From Calonectria ilicicola (lineage: Eukaryota; Ascomycota; Sordariomycetes; Hypocreales; Nectriaceae), in contig CP085825.1 in assembly GCA_020809705.1 (NCBI GenBank), positions 3,596,001 to 3,660,000 on the forward strand: a DNA stretch of 64,000 nt, read 5' to 3'. The notes beneath the pieces were generated by a model. The model was not told the origin of the DNA, did no database searches, and saw nothing but the letters and a program-made list of their open reading frames with translations. This document shows, one piece after another, positions 24,860 to 36,926 of the stretch (position 1 is the first letter of the stretch; the number at the start of each line of letters is the position of its first letter). The translations under genes were made by a program, and so were the position numbers.

Positions 24860-27692
24860 ATGAACGGCCACTTTTCCGCCGTCGGCGAGAAGCCGAGCGC
24901 CGGCAGCTACGAACATGGCGTTCAGGTCATTGACGAGGATAAAGAATTCAAGTATGTTTTTTTGGAATTCCCCTTTTTCCGCCCTCTGCCCGCATCCCAT
25001 ATCCCATATCTGTTGTTGATTTCCCATGATATCATCCGTCCGCCATACAACCAACCCAACATGACAACATCGCCATTTGCTAACCCGCGATCCCACAATG
25101 CAGCACCCACATCAGCGAATACCTCCAGCTCACCAATGTCGCCGACTCTGGCTTCGACTATCACCTCATCTCCGTCTTCGGTTCCCAATCCACCGGCAAG
25201 TCCACCCTTCTCAACAACCTCTTTGGAACCGACTTCTCCGTCATGTCGGAGACGGAGCGCCGCCAAACCACCAAGGGTATCTGGATGTCCAAGAATAAGC
25301 GCGAGGAAAGCGCTGGCACCAAGATGTCCAACAACATTCTTGTCATGGATGTCGAGGGTACTGATGGTCGTGAGCGTGGTGAGGACCAGGATTTTGAGCG
25401 CAAGAGCGCCCTCTTCGCTCTTGCCACAAGTGAAGTATTGATCGTCAATATCTGGGAGCACCAGGTTGGTTTATACCAGGGCGCCAATATGGGATTGCTC
25501 AAGACTGTCTTCGAGGTCAACCTGCAGCTCTTCCTCAAGGATAAGCAGTGCGTCTCCGCCCCTTGCCGTTGACCCTTGCTACTTGCATGGCGCTTACATG
25601 TCCTCTTCTAGGTCCACGCCAAGATCACTTCTCTTCTTCGTTATTCGTGACCATCTCGGAACAACCCCCCTCGCCAACCTCCGCACCACCCTTACACAGG
25701 ATCTGACCAAGATCTGGTCCTCCATCTCGAAGCCCCAGGGCCTGGAGAACTCGCGCATCGAGGACTACTTTGATTTCGGATTCGCAGCTCTCCCTCACAA
25801 AATCCTGCAGGGCGACAAGTTTGTCGAGGAAGTTGGTAAGTTAGGATCAAGGTTCACTGCGGGCAATCGCAATGGCAAGGGTGACCAGGAACTCGAGGGT
25901 GGACTGTTCCTCCCCGAGTACCACCGAAGGATCCCTGCAGATGGCTTCTCCGTATACGCCGAAGGTATCTGGGACCAGATCGTAAACAACAAGGACCTCG
26001 ATCTCCCCACCCAACAAGAGCTTCTGGCTCAATTCCGCTGTGACGAAATCTCTCGGGAGGTTTTGGTCAACTTCGATCTTATCATCGCTCCCCTGGAGGA
26101 GAAGCAGGCCGAGGCTGTTAGGCTAGGAATCCCAACTGTTCTACCTGATTTGGGTACTTCTGGAAAGGATGCCCGTGAAAAGTGCATCAAGGCTTTCGAG
26201 ACGCAAGCCAGCCGATATCACAAGGGCGTCTATGGTCGCAAACGCCAGGAGTTGGAAGGAAAGGTTGACAGCCGTCTCAAGGCTCTCTACCAAGGACAGC
26301 TTGCGGCTGCGCACAAGGCCGGCGTTGCTGCCTTTAGTGAAGCAGTCACAAACAAAGTCAAGGCTGGACAAAAGGCTGGCGGCGGATACGACTTTGCTGA
26401 GATTGTCACCAACGAGAAGCGCAAGACCCTTGACATCTTCAAGGCGGAAACGCAGACGTTGCTAATTGAGGACGTGTCGTGGACCAATTTCGAGTCTCAA
26501 TCCTCTCTCTTTGAGAAGGAACTTGACGAGGTCAGTGGCAAGTTGCGCAAGGAAGAGATGCGCCGCCTTGCGACACGTGTGGAACGATGGGTCAAGTCAC
26601 GACTTGGCGACGCTGTCGGCTTGGAATTCAACAAACTTGGCTCTGGCCGAGGAGGGTTGGGTGCCCCTGAGACTGGGGAGAAGCCAACTGAGAAAGATCT
26701 CTGGGATAGAGTTTGGAATGTCTTTACCGGAATCGTCAAGGAAGCCGAGGTCCGCTTCGTGGAGCGCGCCAAGAGCTTTGATGCCAGCGACGAGGAGGTC
26801 CTCGTGGGCACATGGCGCCTTCGCCGAAAGAGCTGGAGCGCTTTGCGCGAGAAGATTGAAGAAGAGGTCATGGAGGGCAATATTCTCATGAAGCTTCGAG
26901 AGAACTTTGAAGACAAGTTCCGCTACGACGAGGCTGGTGTACCGCGCATTTGGCGCCCAACTGATGATATTGAAGGCATCTACACAAAAGCAAGGGAGTC
27001 AACGCTCACACTCATCCCTATCCTATCCAGATTCCGTCTCTCTGAGACAGATACACTCCCCGATCTTCTCGGATTTATTGGTCACCAACCCGCCGGTGTG
27101 GAGGCTGGCGACGAAGAAGACTTGGCCCCAATCGGTGGCATTGATGAGGAGGATGGCAAGAGTCTAGAAGAAGAAATGACAGTTCTTGCCGAGGGCAAGC
27201 GACAAGATCTTGTTGTACGCTTCAAGAAGACTGCCGACGGTGTTTACGTCGAGGCCAAGCGAAGCGCCATCGGCGGTATTGCCCAGATTCCGTGGTATTT
27301 CTATGGCTTGCTTCTGGCTCTGGGCTGGAATGAGATCTTTATGGGTAAGCTGAGAACCCATGCCTGTGCTAATTGGGCTTATTTGCTGACGTTTGTTGTT
27401 TTTAGTATTGCGCAACCCTTTCCTCTTCATCATGATCCTCATGATTGGTGGCGGTACCTACATCGCATACACACTGAACCTCCTTGGCCCCATGCTCCAG
27501 ATGACCAACGCTGCGATGAACCAGGGCGTGGACATTGCCAAACAGCAGTTGCGCGAGTTCATTGCCAACTCGGACACGGCACGCCAGGCACTGTCGATGC
27601 CTGCTCGCGACAGCGATATTAGCATGGATACGCTAAACAGCCAGGGCAAGAAGACTAACTCGACAACGACTGACGACCTTGATGATATCTGA
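24860..27692 (+). CDS. sey1: Sey1, ER-fusion dynamin-like GTPase (atlastin functional homologue)
   Basis: Four exons: 24860-24951, 25104-25547, 25612-27344, 27406-27692; 851 aa, near the usual fungal Sey1 length. The RHD3/Sey1 GTPase domain shows P-loop GSQSTGKST (residues 57-65), switch [24 protein letters not shown] (G3) and VIRDH (G4). A long helical middle region follows, then the membrane hairpin at about 738-785 ([19 protein letters not shown], then [19 protein letters not shown]), split by intron 3, and an acidic, Thr-rich cytosolic tail. The protein fuses ER tubules homotypically at three-way junctions. Exon 1 is short (30 codons) and reaches conserved sequence only after a 152 nt intron. 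The stop is 168 bp from that of the convergent RNase H2A gene. Confidence 0.97.
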
Positions 27693-27860
27693 TGGCGGTG
27701 TCCTGGTATGTATATGTGTATTTTTCAGACCTTGTAGCAAAAACAAATAGGATATAATGTCTACTGAATCCAAACATGATTGATTGTACATCCGTTGCGC
27801 CGTATAAGTGAAGCCTTCCCTAATAGATCCTCCGAATCCCATGCTGCTAGAAAATAACGC

Positions 27861-28850
27861 CTAGAATGCTTCGAGTCCCGTCGATGCACCATACCAGGTC
27901 CCAAGTTCGGATGAATCTTTGTCTACTTCTCCAGCTGAAAAGAAATCTGTGAGCTTGGCAGTTTCGCCGTCGTCGTCAGCCGGCCATTCCACCTTGACAC
28001 CATTATTTTTGGCTTCTATCATGTCCTTTGCCGTGGACCAGCTGAATCGACATTCTGGGCCCCAGCCAAACACGGGGTGCATGTTACCCTTCAACCATCC
28101 GACGCAACGGCCATCGGAGGGATATCCTGAACCCCAAGGCATTCCTTCGCTGGGGTCGACGGCTTCGCCGGCTCGCGCCTCACATAGCACTTCAAGCGCA
28201 GCATCACGGGTCACCTTGGCGCAAACAGAGGCGGCACTGACGCAGGGGTAAAGACTATCGGCTTTCTTTGCGACTGTGATTTTGGTTGTGGGAAAGATGC
28301 GCTGCAACTTGGCCTGGTAGGAGCCGGGATGGCCAATGGTGTCGACGTAGATCTCCTGGATGTTGACGCCTCTGGCAAACACACCCTTGATTAGGTCAAC
28401 GGTGGCATCCATGGCTTGGGCGTTGAGGTTGTAGATGGAGGGCTTGTACATGTTGGCAGCAATGTCTCGGGCAGAGAGCGAGGTCGTGGCCCAGCCGCAC
28501 GAGTCGTACAAGTCCGAGCCCTCGGTACAGAGGCTGCACATCAGCTCGGATCGGACGGCGGCGGTGAGGACCTTGGAGTCGTCGAAGTGATGCTCTTCGC
28601 GGAGGAGAGGATCGGAGAGCGGTAGTGGGAGGAAGAAGACGCCGTAGACCATGGGCCCCAGGACGGGGCCTCGGCCGGCCTCATCAACACCAAGACAGCA
28701 TGGCGGCGCCGATGAGGGATCGGAAGGATCGGTGGGTTGGAGAGAGGCCGGAATGGGAGAGAAGTGGGAGAAGGAGGCGCCAGAGAGTAGCTCTTCCTTG
28801 TGGATTGAAGGAGGCATGTAAGTCGGAGCAGGGGGTTGGGCGGCGACCAT
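27861..28850 (-). CDS. rnh201: Ribonuclease H2 catalytic subunit A
   Basis: Single exon, 329 aa, started at the ATG at 28850; the open frame extends 22 codons upstream but with no ATG. Active-site motifs of RNase HII are present: GVDEAGRGPVLGP (Asp56, Glu57), FDDSKVL (Asp91), EIYVDTIGHPG and the C-terminal SAASVCAKVTRD. The extended ending (FSWSTAKDMIE, then a polar tail with TDFFSAG) resembles the PIP-like region of eukaryotic subunit A. The enzyme nicks RNA in RNA-DNA hybrids and removes single ribonucleotides from DNA, in the nucleus, with subunits B and C. The 5' end faces mif2 across a 634 bp divergent spacer. Confidence 0.95.
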   Translation of the reverse strand: MVAAQPPAPTYMPPSIHKEELLSGASFSHFSPIPASLQPTDPSDPSSAPPCCLGVDEAGRGPVLGPMVYGVFFLPLPLSDPLLREEHHFDDSKVLTAAVRSELMCSLCTEGSDLYDSCGWATTSLSARDIAANMYKPSIYNLNAQAMDATVDLIKGVFARGVNIQEIYVDTIGHPGSYQAKLQRIFPTTKITVAKKADSLYPCVSAASVCAKVTRDAALEVLCEARAGEAVDPSEGMPWGSGYPSDGRCVGWLKGNMHPVFGWGPECRFSWSTAKDMIEAKNNGVKVEWPADDDGETAKLTDFFSAGEVDKDSSELGTWYGASTGLEAF

Positions 28851-29484
28851 TGTGAAAGTGGTGATGGCGGACGGTGCTGGATAGAGGAGTCGTGCAATGC
28901 GACGGTGAGAAACCAATGCGACCTTGCAAGAAAAAGCGGATATGCTGATTGCTTGCTGGCAATGGTCTCGGGCAGCAGGTTGTATTTGTTATGGTCCCAG
29001 ATAAGATTGTTCAATGGTTGATGGGAGGATTACATGTATGTATATGAATAGAATGATGGAATGGGGACCCCTCGACGCGTCTGGCCGGCACAAGGACGCG
29101 TTGAGCTCAATTGATTTCTTGGCGGTGGAGGAAACATTGGCAGCGAGGGGCCTTGTTTAGTGCATGACCTTGGACGCATAGGCGCTGGCGCAAACGTGCC
29201 TAGTAGGCTGTAACACCCCTGCACATCCTATAAGAACCCCCAAAACCATGCGAATTGTGGGTCGGCGAGTGTCTTCAGCAAGCTTCCAGTGAACCCGGTC
29301 GCAGCTTCCCAAGCACGCACCGCGTTAACATTTGGGTCCCCATCGCGTCTTATTTTCCTTTGTCGCATCCCGACTTGCAACTTCGCGCAATCCCTGCCAA
29401 ACACCAAATTTCTTTGTTTATTCGACCACATTCCAGCTTCACTCTGGTCTTGTATACTAGGAAGAAAAGCGTCACCCAATTACC
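28851..29484. promoter_or_regulatory. Bidirectional promoter region, RNase H2A / mif2
   Basis: 634 bp between divergent start codons of a DNA-repair gene and a kinetochore gene, so it must contain both promoters. No TATA box is obvious. It has an MluI-type ACGCGT at 29075-29080 (ctcgACGCGTctgg), the core of the G1/S MBF element in yeasts; a cell-cycle reading is only a suggestion. Confidence 0.45.
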
Positions 29485-31740
29485 ATGGCGCCTCGTGGCA
29501 GGCGTGCAGCCGAAGAGGATGATGAGCCACAGGCCTTTCATCAGCTCGGTGTTCGCGGTCGGTACGTCGGTCAACAGCCTCCAAGGACGCCCAGAGAGTA
29601 GAGCCTCTTTCACAACAACAATCCCTAACACAGCCTCGATAGAAAAACCGGTCTCGTATTGCGCGACACTGGCGAACGCGACGAGTATGGCATGCAACCT
29701 CTCGAAGACCTTCTTTCGTCTCCCGAGCCAGCTGCCAATGGAGAGGATCCCGTCACCGATGACAACGACTCCGGCAGCGATGATATGGACATTGAAACTA
29801 GTGCGGAGCTTGTCCATCCCGATTTGAGCCCCTCGCAGAACCTAACACGGCTATAGGTATCGGTCCTGGTCCAAGGACAGTACTCAAGGAACGCCAGAGT
29901 TTCCAGATGCCCATTCCACGAAGTAGGTCACCCATAAAAACTAGCTTAAATTCTCCCGCACGCCGAAATCCACACCTCGAACGTGTCTCGTCTCCCACAC
30001 GCGGTTCGACAACTGAGGACCCTGAACCGACGGTAACACGAAAACTAGACTTTGGCAACTCCCAGGGACGAGGAAAAGGCAAAGGCAAGGCCAATGGCAT
30101 CGCAAGGCCCCAACGTGTGGAAGAAGAAGAAGAGGAAGAGGACGAAGTAGCAGATGATACTCAAGATACCGTGGTACGCCATCCCGAACCTGAAGACCAC
30201 ACCGATCTCCTCGAAGAATCCTTGCAGATGGTTGAGGCAATGGGGGGAGACACACCGGAACCCGAGCCTGAACCTGAAGCACTGCCAAGCGAAGAAGAAG
30301 AAGAGCCGCCTGTCGTCCAAAAACCCGCCGCGAAGAAGGGCGGACGCGGAAGACCACCCAAGGCCGCACCGAAACCGATTCCAGAAGACCCGCCGGAGGA
30401 GCCTTCGACAATCGAGAAATCCGCCTCGTCTAAAGGACCTGGACGACGAGGACGCCCAGCGAAGAAAGGGACTAAACAGAAAGAGCCAGAACCGGAGCCA
30501 GAACAGGAACCGGAGCCAGAACAGGAACCGGAGCCGGAGCCGGAGCCCGTCAAACCTTCAAGGAAACGACCATCCGAAGATCTATCCCTTGCTGAACATT
30601 CAATGGGAAGTGAGGAGGAGGACAATAATGAACCAGAGGAGCCTGCGCCAAAACCAAAGAAACAAAAAACTGGACCAAAGAAATCACCAAAGGCTGCTGC
30701 TGCTGCTAAAGCGCCTGCAAAAGCTGCACCGAAGGCTACAGCTCCAAAAGCTGCCACTTCAAAAGCCCCTGCTACAAAAGCCCCTGCTGCAAAAGCTGCT
30801 GTTGAAAAAGCTGAGCCCAAGCCCCGAGGCAGACCTGGTCGAAAACCTAAAGCTGAAAGCGAGGCTGAAGTTGGGGATACTTCATTGGCTGCCGTCCAGC
30901 GAGGTCCTCCTATGCCCAAGGCTCGTGGTTTAATGTCTATGCGCCGGGATGATGATGTGATGAAGACAACAAGATCAGGCAGACAATCATTTCGACCATT
31001 GGATTGGTGGAGGGGTGAGGAGGTTGTCCGCGAGGACGAGGAGATGCAAGACATGTTTGGCAAGGCTCGCTTTAACCTTCCCTCTATCAAGGAGGTGAAA
31101 CGTGTTCCCCAGGAACTGCCCCCTTCAAAACGAGCGCCTCGTTCCAAGGGCCGCCCCAAGAGTACAGGGCAGCGTGCTCAACCTGTTGAAGAGGAGCTGG
31201 AGGACTGGGAAATCGAACCTGGCACCATGGAAGGCGAAGTAATATTATGGGAGCCAGAGCACGAGGATCATCCACCCGCCGACGATGAGCCTGTCAGAGT
31301 AATGGAAGAACGTGTAGCGGTGTCGGCCGATGCCATCAAAACCCGCGATACTCGTGATGCAACATTCCGCTTTGCGAAGACACTCACTACGCCCTTCATG
31401 GGCGCGGGCGTCGTTGACCTGCCCCCTGGTGCCGAGAAAAGACCAAAGAATTCGCGTAAGATGCACATGGTCTTCTTCGTGCATTATGGCAAGGTCCTCG
31501 TCACCGTCAATGACACTCAGTTCCGAATCAGTGCGGGAGGCATGTGGTTCGTACCCAGAGGTTTGTGTCCTAGATCCCAAAACCCGGTATCAACTTTGAC
31601 TGACTATTCCGATAGGAAACTATTACAGTATCAACAACGACTACGATAACCCTTGCCGTGTATTCTTCTCTCAGGCATGTGAGATCTCAGCAGGCCAAAT
31701 GTTTGATCCTGATGCGTCACAAATCTCGAACGGTCCTTGA
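29485..31740 (+). CDS. mif2: Mif2/CENP-C, inner kinetochore protein
   Basis: Four exons: 29485-29561, 29643-29800, 29857-31560, 31616-31740; 687 aa. The N-terminus (MAPRGRR, DLLSSPEP, then GPGPRTVLKERQ across intron 2) fits the CENP-C N-terminal region that contacts Mis12. Residues about 130-360 are low complexity: an acidic run, Glu-Pro repeats, Ala-Lys-Pro repeats, and three AT-hook-like GRP cores (GRGRPPK, GRRGRPAKK, RGRPGRKPK). The CENP-C motif TRSGRQSFRPLDWWRGE lies near 449-466 and binds CENP-A nucleosomes. The C-terminal cupin (about 575-667, HMVFFVHYGKVLVTVN to NPCRVFFSQACE) dimerises the protein. Intron 3, 55 nt, lies inside the cupin at PRG/NYYS; reading through it would lose the cupin end. 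Confidence 0.95.
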
Positions 31741-32391
31741 TTGATATAAAGGACTCTCATCAGGAGAATTGGTCACGGTAACCCGTGTGGCAACCTATGC
31801 CCTCTCATCTTGCCTATGGTCTGGGTGAAGGGCGCACTTCATGTACATATTCCATCCAACTCCTCATTAATTCATGCATGTAGCGGGCGATGCTGGATGG
31901 AGGGAGTTGATTCCATTGTTTTTACCAATTCATTGATGGGGAGTTTGTGGGCTAGCATTCTTTCACCGGCTGGCATTTCAAAATTGCTCCAGGGATGGTC
32001 TGATATTTGACTGAACATTGGCTCATTTGGCAGAGCCAGCTTATGATTTACGTTACGTTATGTTTGAGAGGAGATTGCCTTTTTTGTTTTATACCACGGA
32101 GAAAAATAAAGATTTGCTGATGAAAAAATCATTTCGCATTATGTTAACTCTTTTGATACTTGTGAGCTTGAAACTGCAGCGATACCTGAATCAGGTAGAT
32201 GAAGACCAGTTTCATATGAGAACTTAACCGAGCGGTGTATTTATCCATTTTCCCTGGTATCATGCAAGAATGTTTCCATGTGATGGTTTCCTGGAGCAGC
32301 ATCCAACGGAATTCGTGACTTGACGAGATGCATAATATAGTCTGGTTTGAGCTACTAGGAATGAGAGATATAAGCTAATATTTGCATCATT
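31741..32391. other. Convergent 3' spacer between mif2 and yme2
   Basis: 651 bp between two convergent stops, rather AT-rich. Only short chance frames are present, and no repeat or RNA gene is recognised. Confidence 0.6.
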
Positions 32392-35132
32392 CTAGTACTC
32401 CTCGTTCAGAATCTTCTTCAGCTGGCTCATTTCCTTGTCCCACTGCGTAATCTTTGCCTGGCTTGTCTCAAGTTTCTTGAGTAAGAATGCGATTCGGCCA
32501 GCCGTCTCACCGGTCTGGCGTGGCAAGGAGCCCAGGAGTGACAACTCCGTCTCGACCTTGTCGATAGACTGGACTTCTTTCTTCGTTGTTTCTGTGAGAA
32601 TATCGAGGTCCATCTTGGCTTGTAAGATGCGGTCCTGTAACAATATGGCAAACGCAGCCTGGTGCAGGGGCTTGCCGGCAGTGATAGTCTGGGGACGACC
32701 TTGATAGGTCTTGACAGTAATCAATTCAGCATCCGCAAGACTGTCAAGCGCTGTATCAGCATCAATTAGAGATGAGACGAACGGTGCTGATAGAACAACT
32801 TGGTTGTAACCTAGGCTCGGGTTCTGGGCGAGTGATTTGATGATGTGCCATGCTTGCCGAGACGTGTACTTTTTGTTGTCCGAGTCCGAAGGCTTTCCAA
32901 GCAGAAAAACTCTTACTATGTCGGTAGCAGTCTCGTCAACAATGTCATTCACAGCCTGCTTCGGGGTCTGGCCGATTCGAAGGCGGCGAGCAAGAAACTC
33001 AAGATCAGTGAGTCGGCCACCAAGCGTGGCGATGCAGTCATCCAGTTCCGCTAGATCTGGGCGTCGCACTACTCGCTTTTCGGTGTCTTCCTCCTCGGCT
33101 TTGATCGCCTCGTCTGCAAGTTGATCCCTCAGGCGGCTAAGCACAAATTTCTTGGCTACATTTGGAGCCAGATCGCCCAAAGATACTGTGCGGAAGAGAC
33201 GATCTGGAAGGGCTTTGGAGAGAGTCTTTGAGTAAGCTGAATCAGTGGTGAGGAAGATGACATGGGCGATGTTGTTCTGGACAACAGATGCGGCCCATTC
33301 GGCAATTTTATCATAAACTAGGCTGTTTTCTTCATTCTTGTGAAGAAAGTTATCAATGACAATGACCGGTCGGCGTTCGGGGTGAGCCTCAAGGTAGGAA
33401 TCATCAGCAACGTTTGCATCGCTGTCTTTGCTAGTTCGGCCAGATATAGCCGCCTGCTGGAGGGCAGATGATGTAGTATGCAAGATTTTGGTCAGCTGTG
33501 ATTCGAGAGTTTCTGAGAAGCTAGCTTTGACGCCGGTTGTGCTCTGAACAGCGAGGTCAACCATGCTGCTTATGCTGTTTGCCCATGAAAATACAGGACG
33601 ATATCCAACTGAAGCGGCAAGCCGCTTAATGGTGGCAGCCTCGCCTCTGGCTTCGACAATAGGTCGGCAGTCTAGCTTGAGAACATTCTTTCGTCCCTCC
33701 AGCGACTGGTTCATAATCATCTCAATTTTTCCAGATCCCTTGGGTCCTGTAACAACAATAAAGGTATCGGATGTCTCATCCAGCCAAGAGTGAACCTGAT
33801 CAATAACTTCTCGCCGATGTTGCCAGATAGTGCCGAGATCGTCAACTTCTCTTTTTCTTGGCCCGAGAGAGAAGTTTCCAGACTGCTTTTTGAACCATTT
33901 ATATAGCTTGGAGTCTGTGATGTCGAGGGACCGTTGAATGTGAAGTTTAACAAAAAATTCCCGAATAGGATCGAAAATAATCACAGAGAAGCCAGCTAGC
34001 AGCGCAGCGAGAATGGGCAGGACAACACGAGGGTGGCTACTTAGCCAATCCCAAAGGCTGTGGGTTTTGGCACGCTTTTCGTAGGATAAACGAAGCTTGG
34101 TCCCAGCTTTGCCACCTCCTAAGGCTTCCGGAACAATAATACCGTGCAAACAATTCCGAGCCATGATAGCGTCTCTCAAGAGAGAGAACCCCAAGTGTGC
34201 GTATCGTGGGACAACCTTGGAATCTGTGGGCTGGGGCATGATGTCGGCAATCTTACCATACTTACGGAAGAGGGTATAAACCATTTCTTCAGAAAGTTCC
34301 TCGGGGGTAGCACCGGCGACAGGAGGAACGAATTCAACCTTTATAAGATTCGTCGGATAGCGATGCAGATCTTCAAGCCATGGGGTACCTTGAACCAGGC
34401 GAGCAGATACACCCCGCCAAAGACTAAACCATGGCTTCGTGGGGTTTTCTTTTAATTTTTTAATGACAGTTGCTAGATGGATGTCAGAATACCACATCAA
34501 TCTCAGCAAGAGAATTGGCCGCGGGGGGCATACCCTCAATGTCAGCAGGGTCGACGCTCGAGTCGTGCCTAAATTTGACATAGGCACCGCCATCTTTAAG
34601 GCGAGGTAATATCTCAGTGACCTTGATGGGTATATCTGTTGGTATTGCGGCTTTTACCAGACGAATTGGATCCAACATCCCCAAGGAGGAGCTCTCAAAA
34701 CGCTTTAACAAGTCGGCAAGATCACGATCTGTGTCCCATGCCCGAAACATGATGGTATTGAGTTTCAGAGGGAAAATATCTTGGCTGATGTCAGCAAAAA
34801 TAAATTGTAATTGGCTTCGGGAGACGCTAACTGTCGAAGAACAGGATAGACTCGTTGGTAGATACCGCAATGTGCCCACTCCTATCGCCGTCCGGCTCGG
34901 ACGATGGTGGGGGAGCAGCTGAGGATGGCGACTGGTCCAGCGTCGCTGTGCTCTCCCAGGCCCGAGAACCGGCTCCGAGTCGAGAAGTTATCGGGAATCC
35001 ATTGCGGCAACGGAGAAGTGAGGTTGCTGCCAGACCAACCGCGAGGGCAGATGGGGTAGATGGCTGAGCCCTGAGAGATGGCAAAAGTGAACGCCGCGCC
35101 GCCAAGAGCGCGAGGCCTCGTCTAGAAATCAT
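32392..35132 (-). CDS. yme2: Yme2, mitochondrial inner-membrane escape protein 2
   Basis: Three exons on the - strand: 35132-34832, 34779-34534, 34472-32392; 875 aa. The ATG at 35132 begins an Arg/Ala/Leu-rich mitochondrial presequence (MISRRGLALLAARRSLLPSL). Exon 1 joins exon 2 to give ILFFDNIFPLKLN, a family signature. An RRM-like fold occupies roughly residues 228-312 (NLIKVEFVP to YAHLGFSLL), a single membrane span is at about 332-349 (PILAALLAGFSVIIF), and an AAA-type ATPase follows in the intermembrane space with Walker A GPKGSGK (425-431) and Walker B PVIVIDNF. The C-terminus is a coiled coil. In yeast Yme2 affects mtDNA nucleoid structure and loss of mtDNA to the nucleus. Confidence 0.95.
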
Positions 35133-36926
35133 CACGGGCGTGGCACAGGCGCGCACATTCTAGGATATAGAAGCTAGAGATGAGGCGAGAAGCGAACTGT
35201 GATAATTGAGAGCTTAAGAGGGAGTACGACCGTGGGGAGAATTTGGGTAGCTAGAGCTTAGGTACCTGCCTTGCCTGATAGGATGAGGTCATCCACCTCA
35301 TGCTAACGACCAGCGTATAAAATCATGCAATAACCCCACTTGGATGTCCTAAAACGGCCGGGAACGGCCACATGAATTTTGATCACAGTAACCAACTAAT
35401 CGAGTCAAGAGTTATACCGTTGGCTCTTATGCTATATCTAGAGAGACAGCTGAAGCGATCTTTTTGTTTGGATGATCGTGTGCGTGTGCTGGCCTTGACA
35501 AAGTCCCAAACCAGCTTGCGTGCTTCCAAGTAGGCCAGAGACGAATTAGGCTTTTCAATGCTTTCCATGTCAATAATATCAATAATTTTCTCATCGGTTT
35601 CGAATTCGTATCCTTCATTCAGCACCCGCAGATTCTCAAATTAAATTAACTCACCATTGAATATGGTTATCTCATGTTGTGCCAACGGCCTTCAAGATCT
35701 AAAATGGTAGTGTCACCTGCTGCCACAATGGGATCCCCCAAAGTTCTCCGCAATGCCCCTCATTTAGGACTTGCATCTCAGTAACAAATACCAAAGCGAT
35801 GAATGCTAAGCCAATGCAAATATCCTATCAGCATCTCAAATTTTCGAGAAGAAGGCTTTTTTTGAGAATCTATTAATTACAAAGGATTAAGATTTCTATA
35901 GATTTTCCAATCTTCAGATGTAGAGTTCTATGAGCGTAACACGCATGGCAAAAATTCGGAACTTTTATCATGCTTCACCAACTTATCCCCACGGTCCTGC
36001 AGTACACCCACCAACTCAAGATTAATTGCACCATAGATGCTTTCAAATATTCATTTCAGATCAAAAAAAAAATACAACAACCATACCTCATCACATAAAA
36101 TAGTACACAACAATCCATCAAAATATTATTCTCTGCCTGTTCTAATACCTTGAGCTTGAAAATCAGGACTAGGCAAATCATGATTTTAGTTGGAAGTAGG
36201 CATAGTTGCAATTTTGTGGTAGTTTTCATCAAAGATAATCTCAAACCACATATGTATTAAAAGCACATGGTCAAGTTGGTTGTTTAGAGATGCAAATCAA
36301 TACCAGGTCACTTTTTTATCCCTCTTAACATATGCCGCTACTACCCCCAAGCCCTTTTCTCTGTAATTCAAGAACCCGTGGATTTGGTCAATTCAGTTCA
36401 CTCTTGATTCGCAAACGATTATATATATCTTCTTTGTAGATATATCAAGTTGCCTGATACACAATGATGTTCTGGGCTCGTTTGCTGATTCGCAAAGTTC
36501 CCGACATTGGCGAAATCTCGTATGATGGATACCAAACAATGATAAGCTTAAATGGTCATCTCTACGTCAGCTCTGTGTGGGTACTCACGAGTCTATGTTG
36601 CGTCATAAAGCTGCTCGCGGTGGTTAGAAGTAATCAAGTCTTTACATTACAAATCCCCCGTGCATTGACAAATACGAATCAACAATTCATCATTTCTTTG
36701 TGGTAGCTTCAACAAGGTTGCGGTTGTGTCTATTTTTTCGAGCAATGAATTTGTTCATAAGTGAGCTAAAATATTTCAGGTTAAACTGGATTTCGTCGGA
36801 TTTGCTTGTAACAAACCACCAGCCGGTGACTCCTGTATGAAAATAATACCAATAGTCGGTGAACGTCAAATATTCATCAAGTCTATGTTGTCCTGATTCA
36901 AATCAACTCCGGGCCCAATCCAATAT
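35133..36926. other. Spacer with AT-rich block between yme2 and ARPC5
   Basis: The first 200 bp serve as the yme2 promoter. From about 35600 to 36750 base composition shifts to AT-rich (runs such as ATATATATATC near 36420), unlike the flanks. An 80-codon frame from an ATG at 36464 to 36706 shows no domain. The block may be an old, mutated repeat or simply AT-rich spacer; no terminal repeats were found. Confidence 0.5.

Noticed and set aside
36464..36706. 80-codon ORF from a true ATG in the AT-rich block
   Set aside because: Hydrophobic chance-like content, no signal of a family, and no leader.
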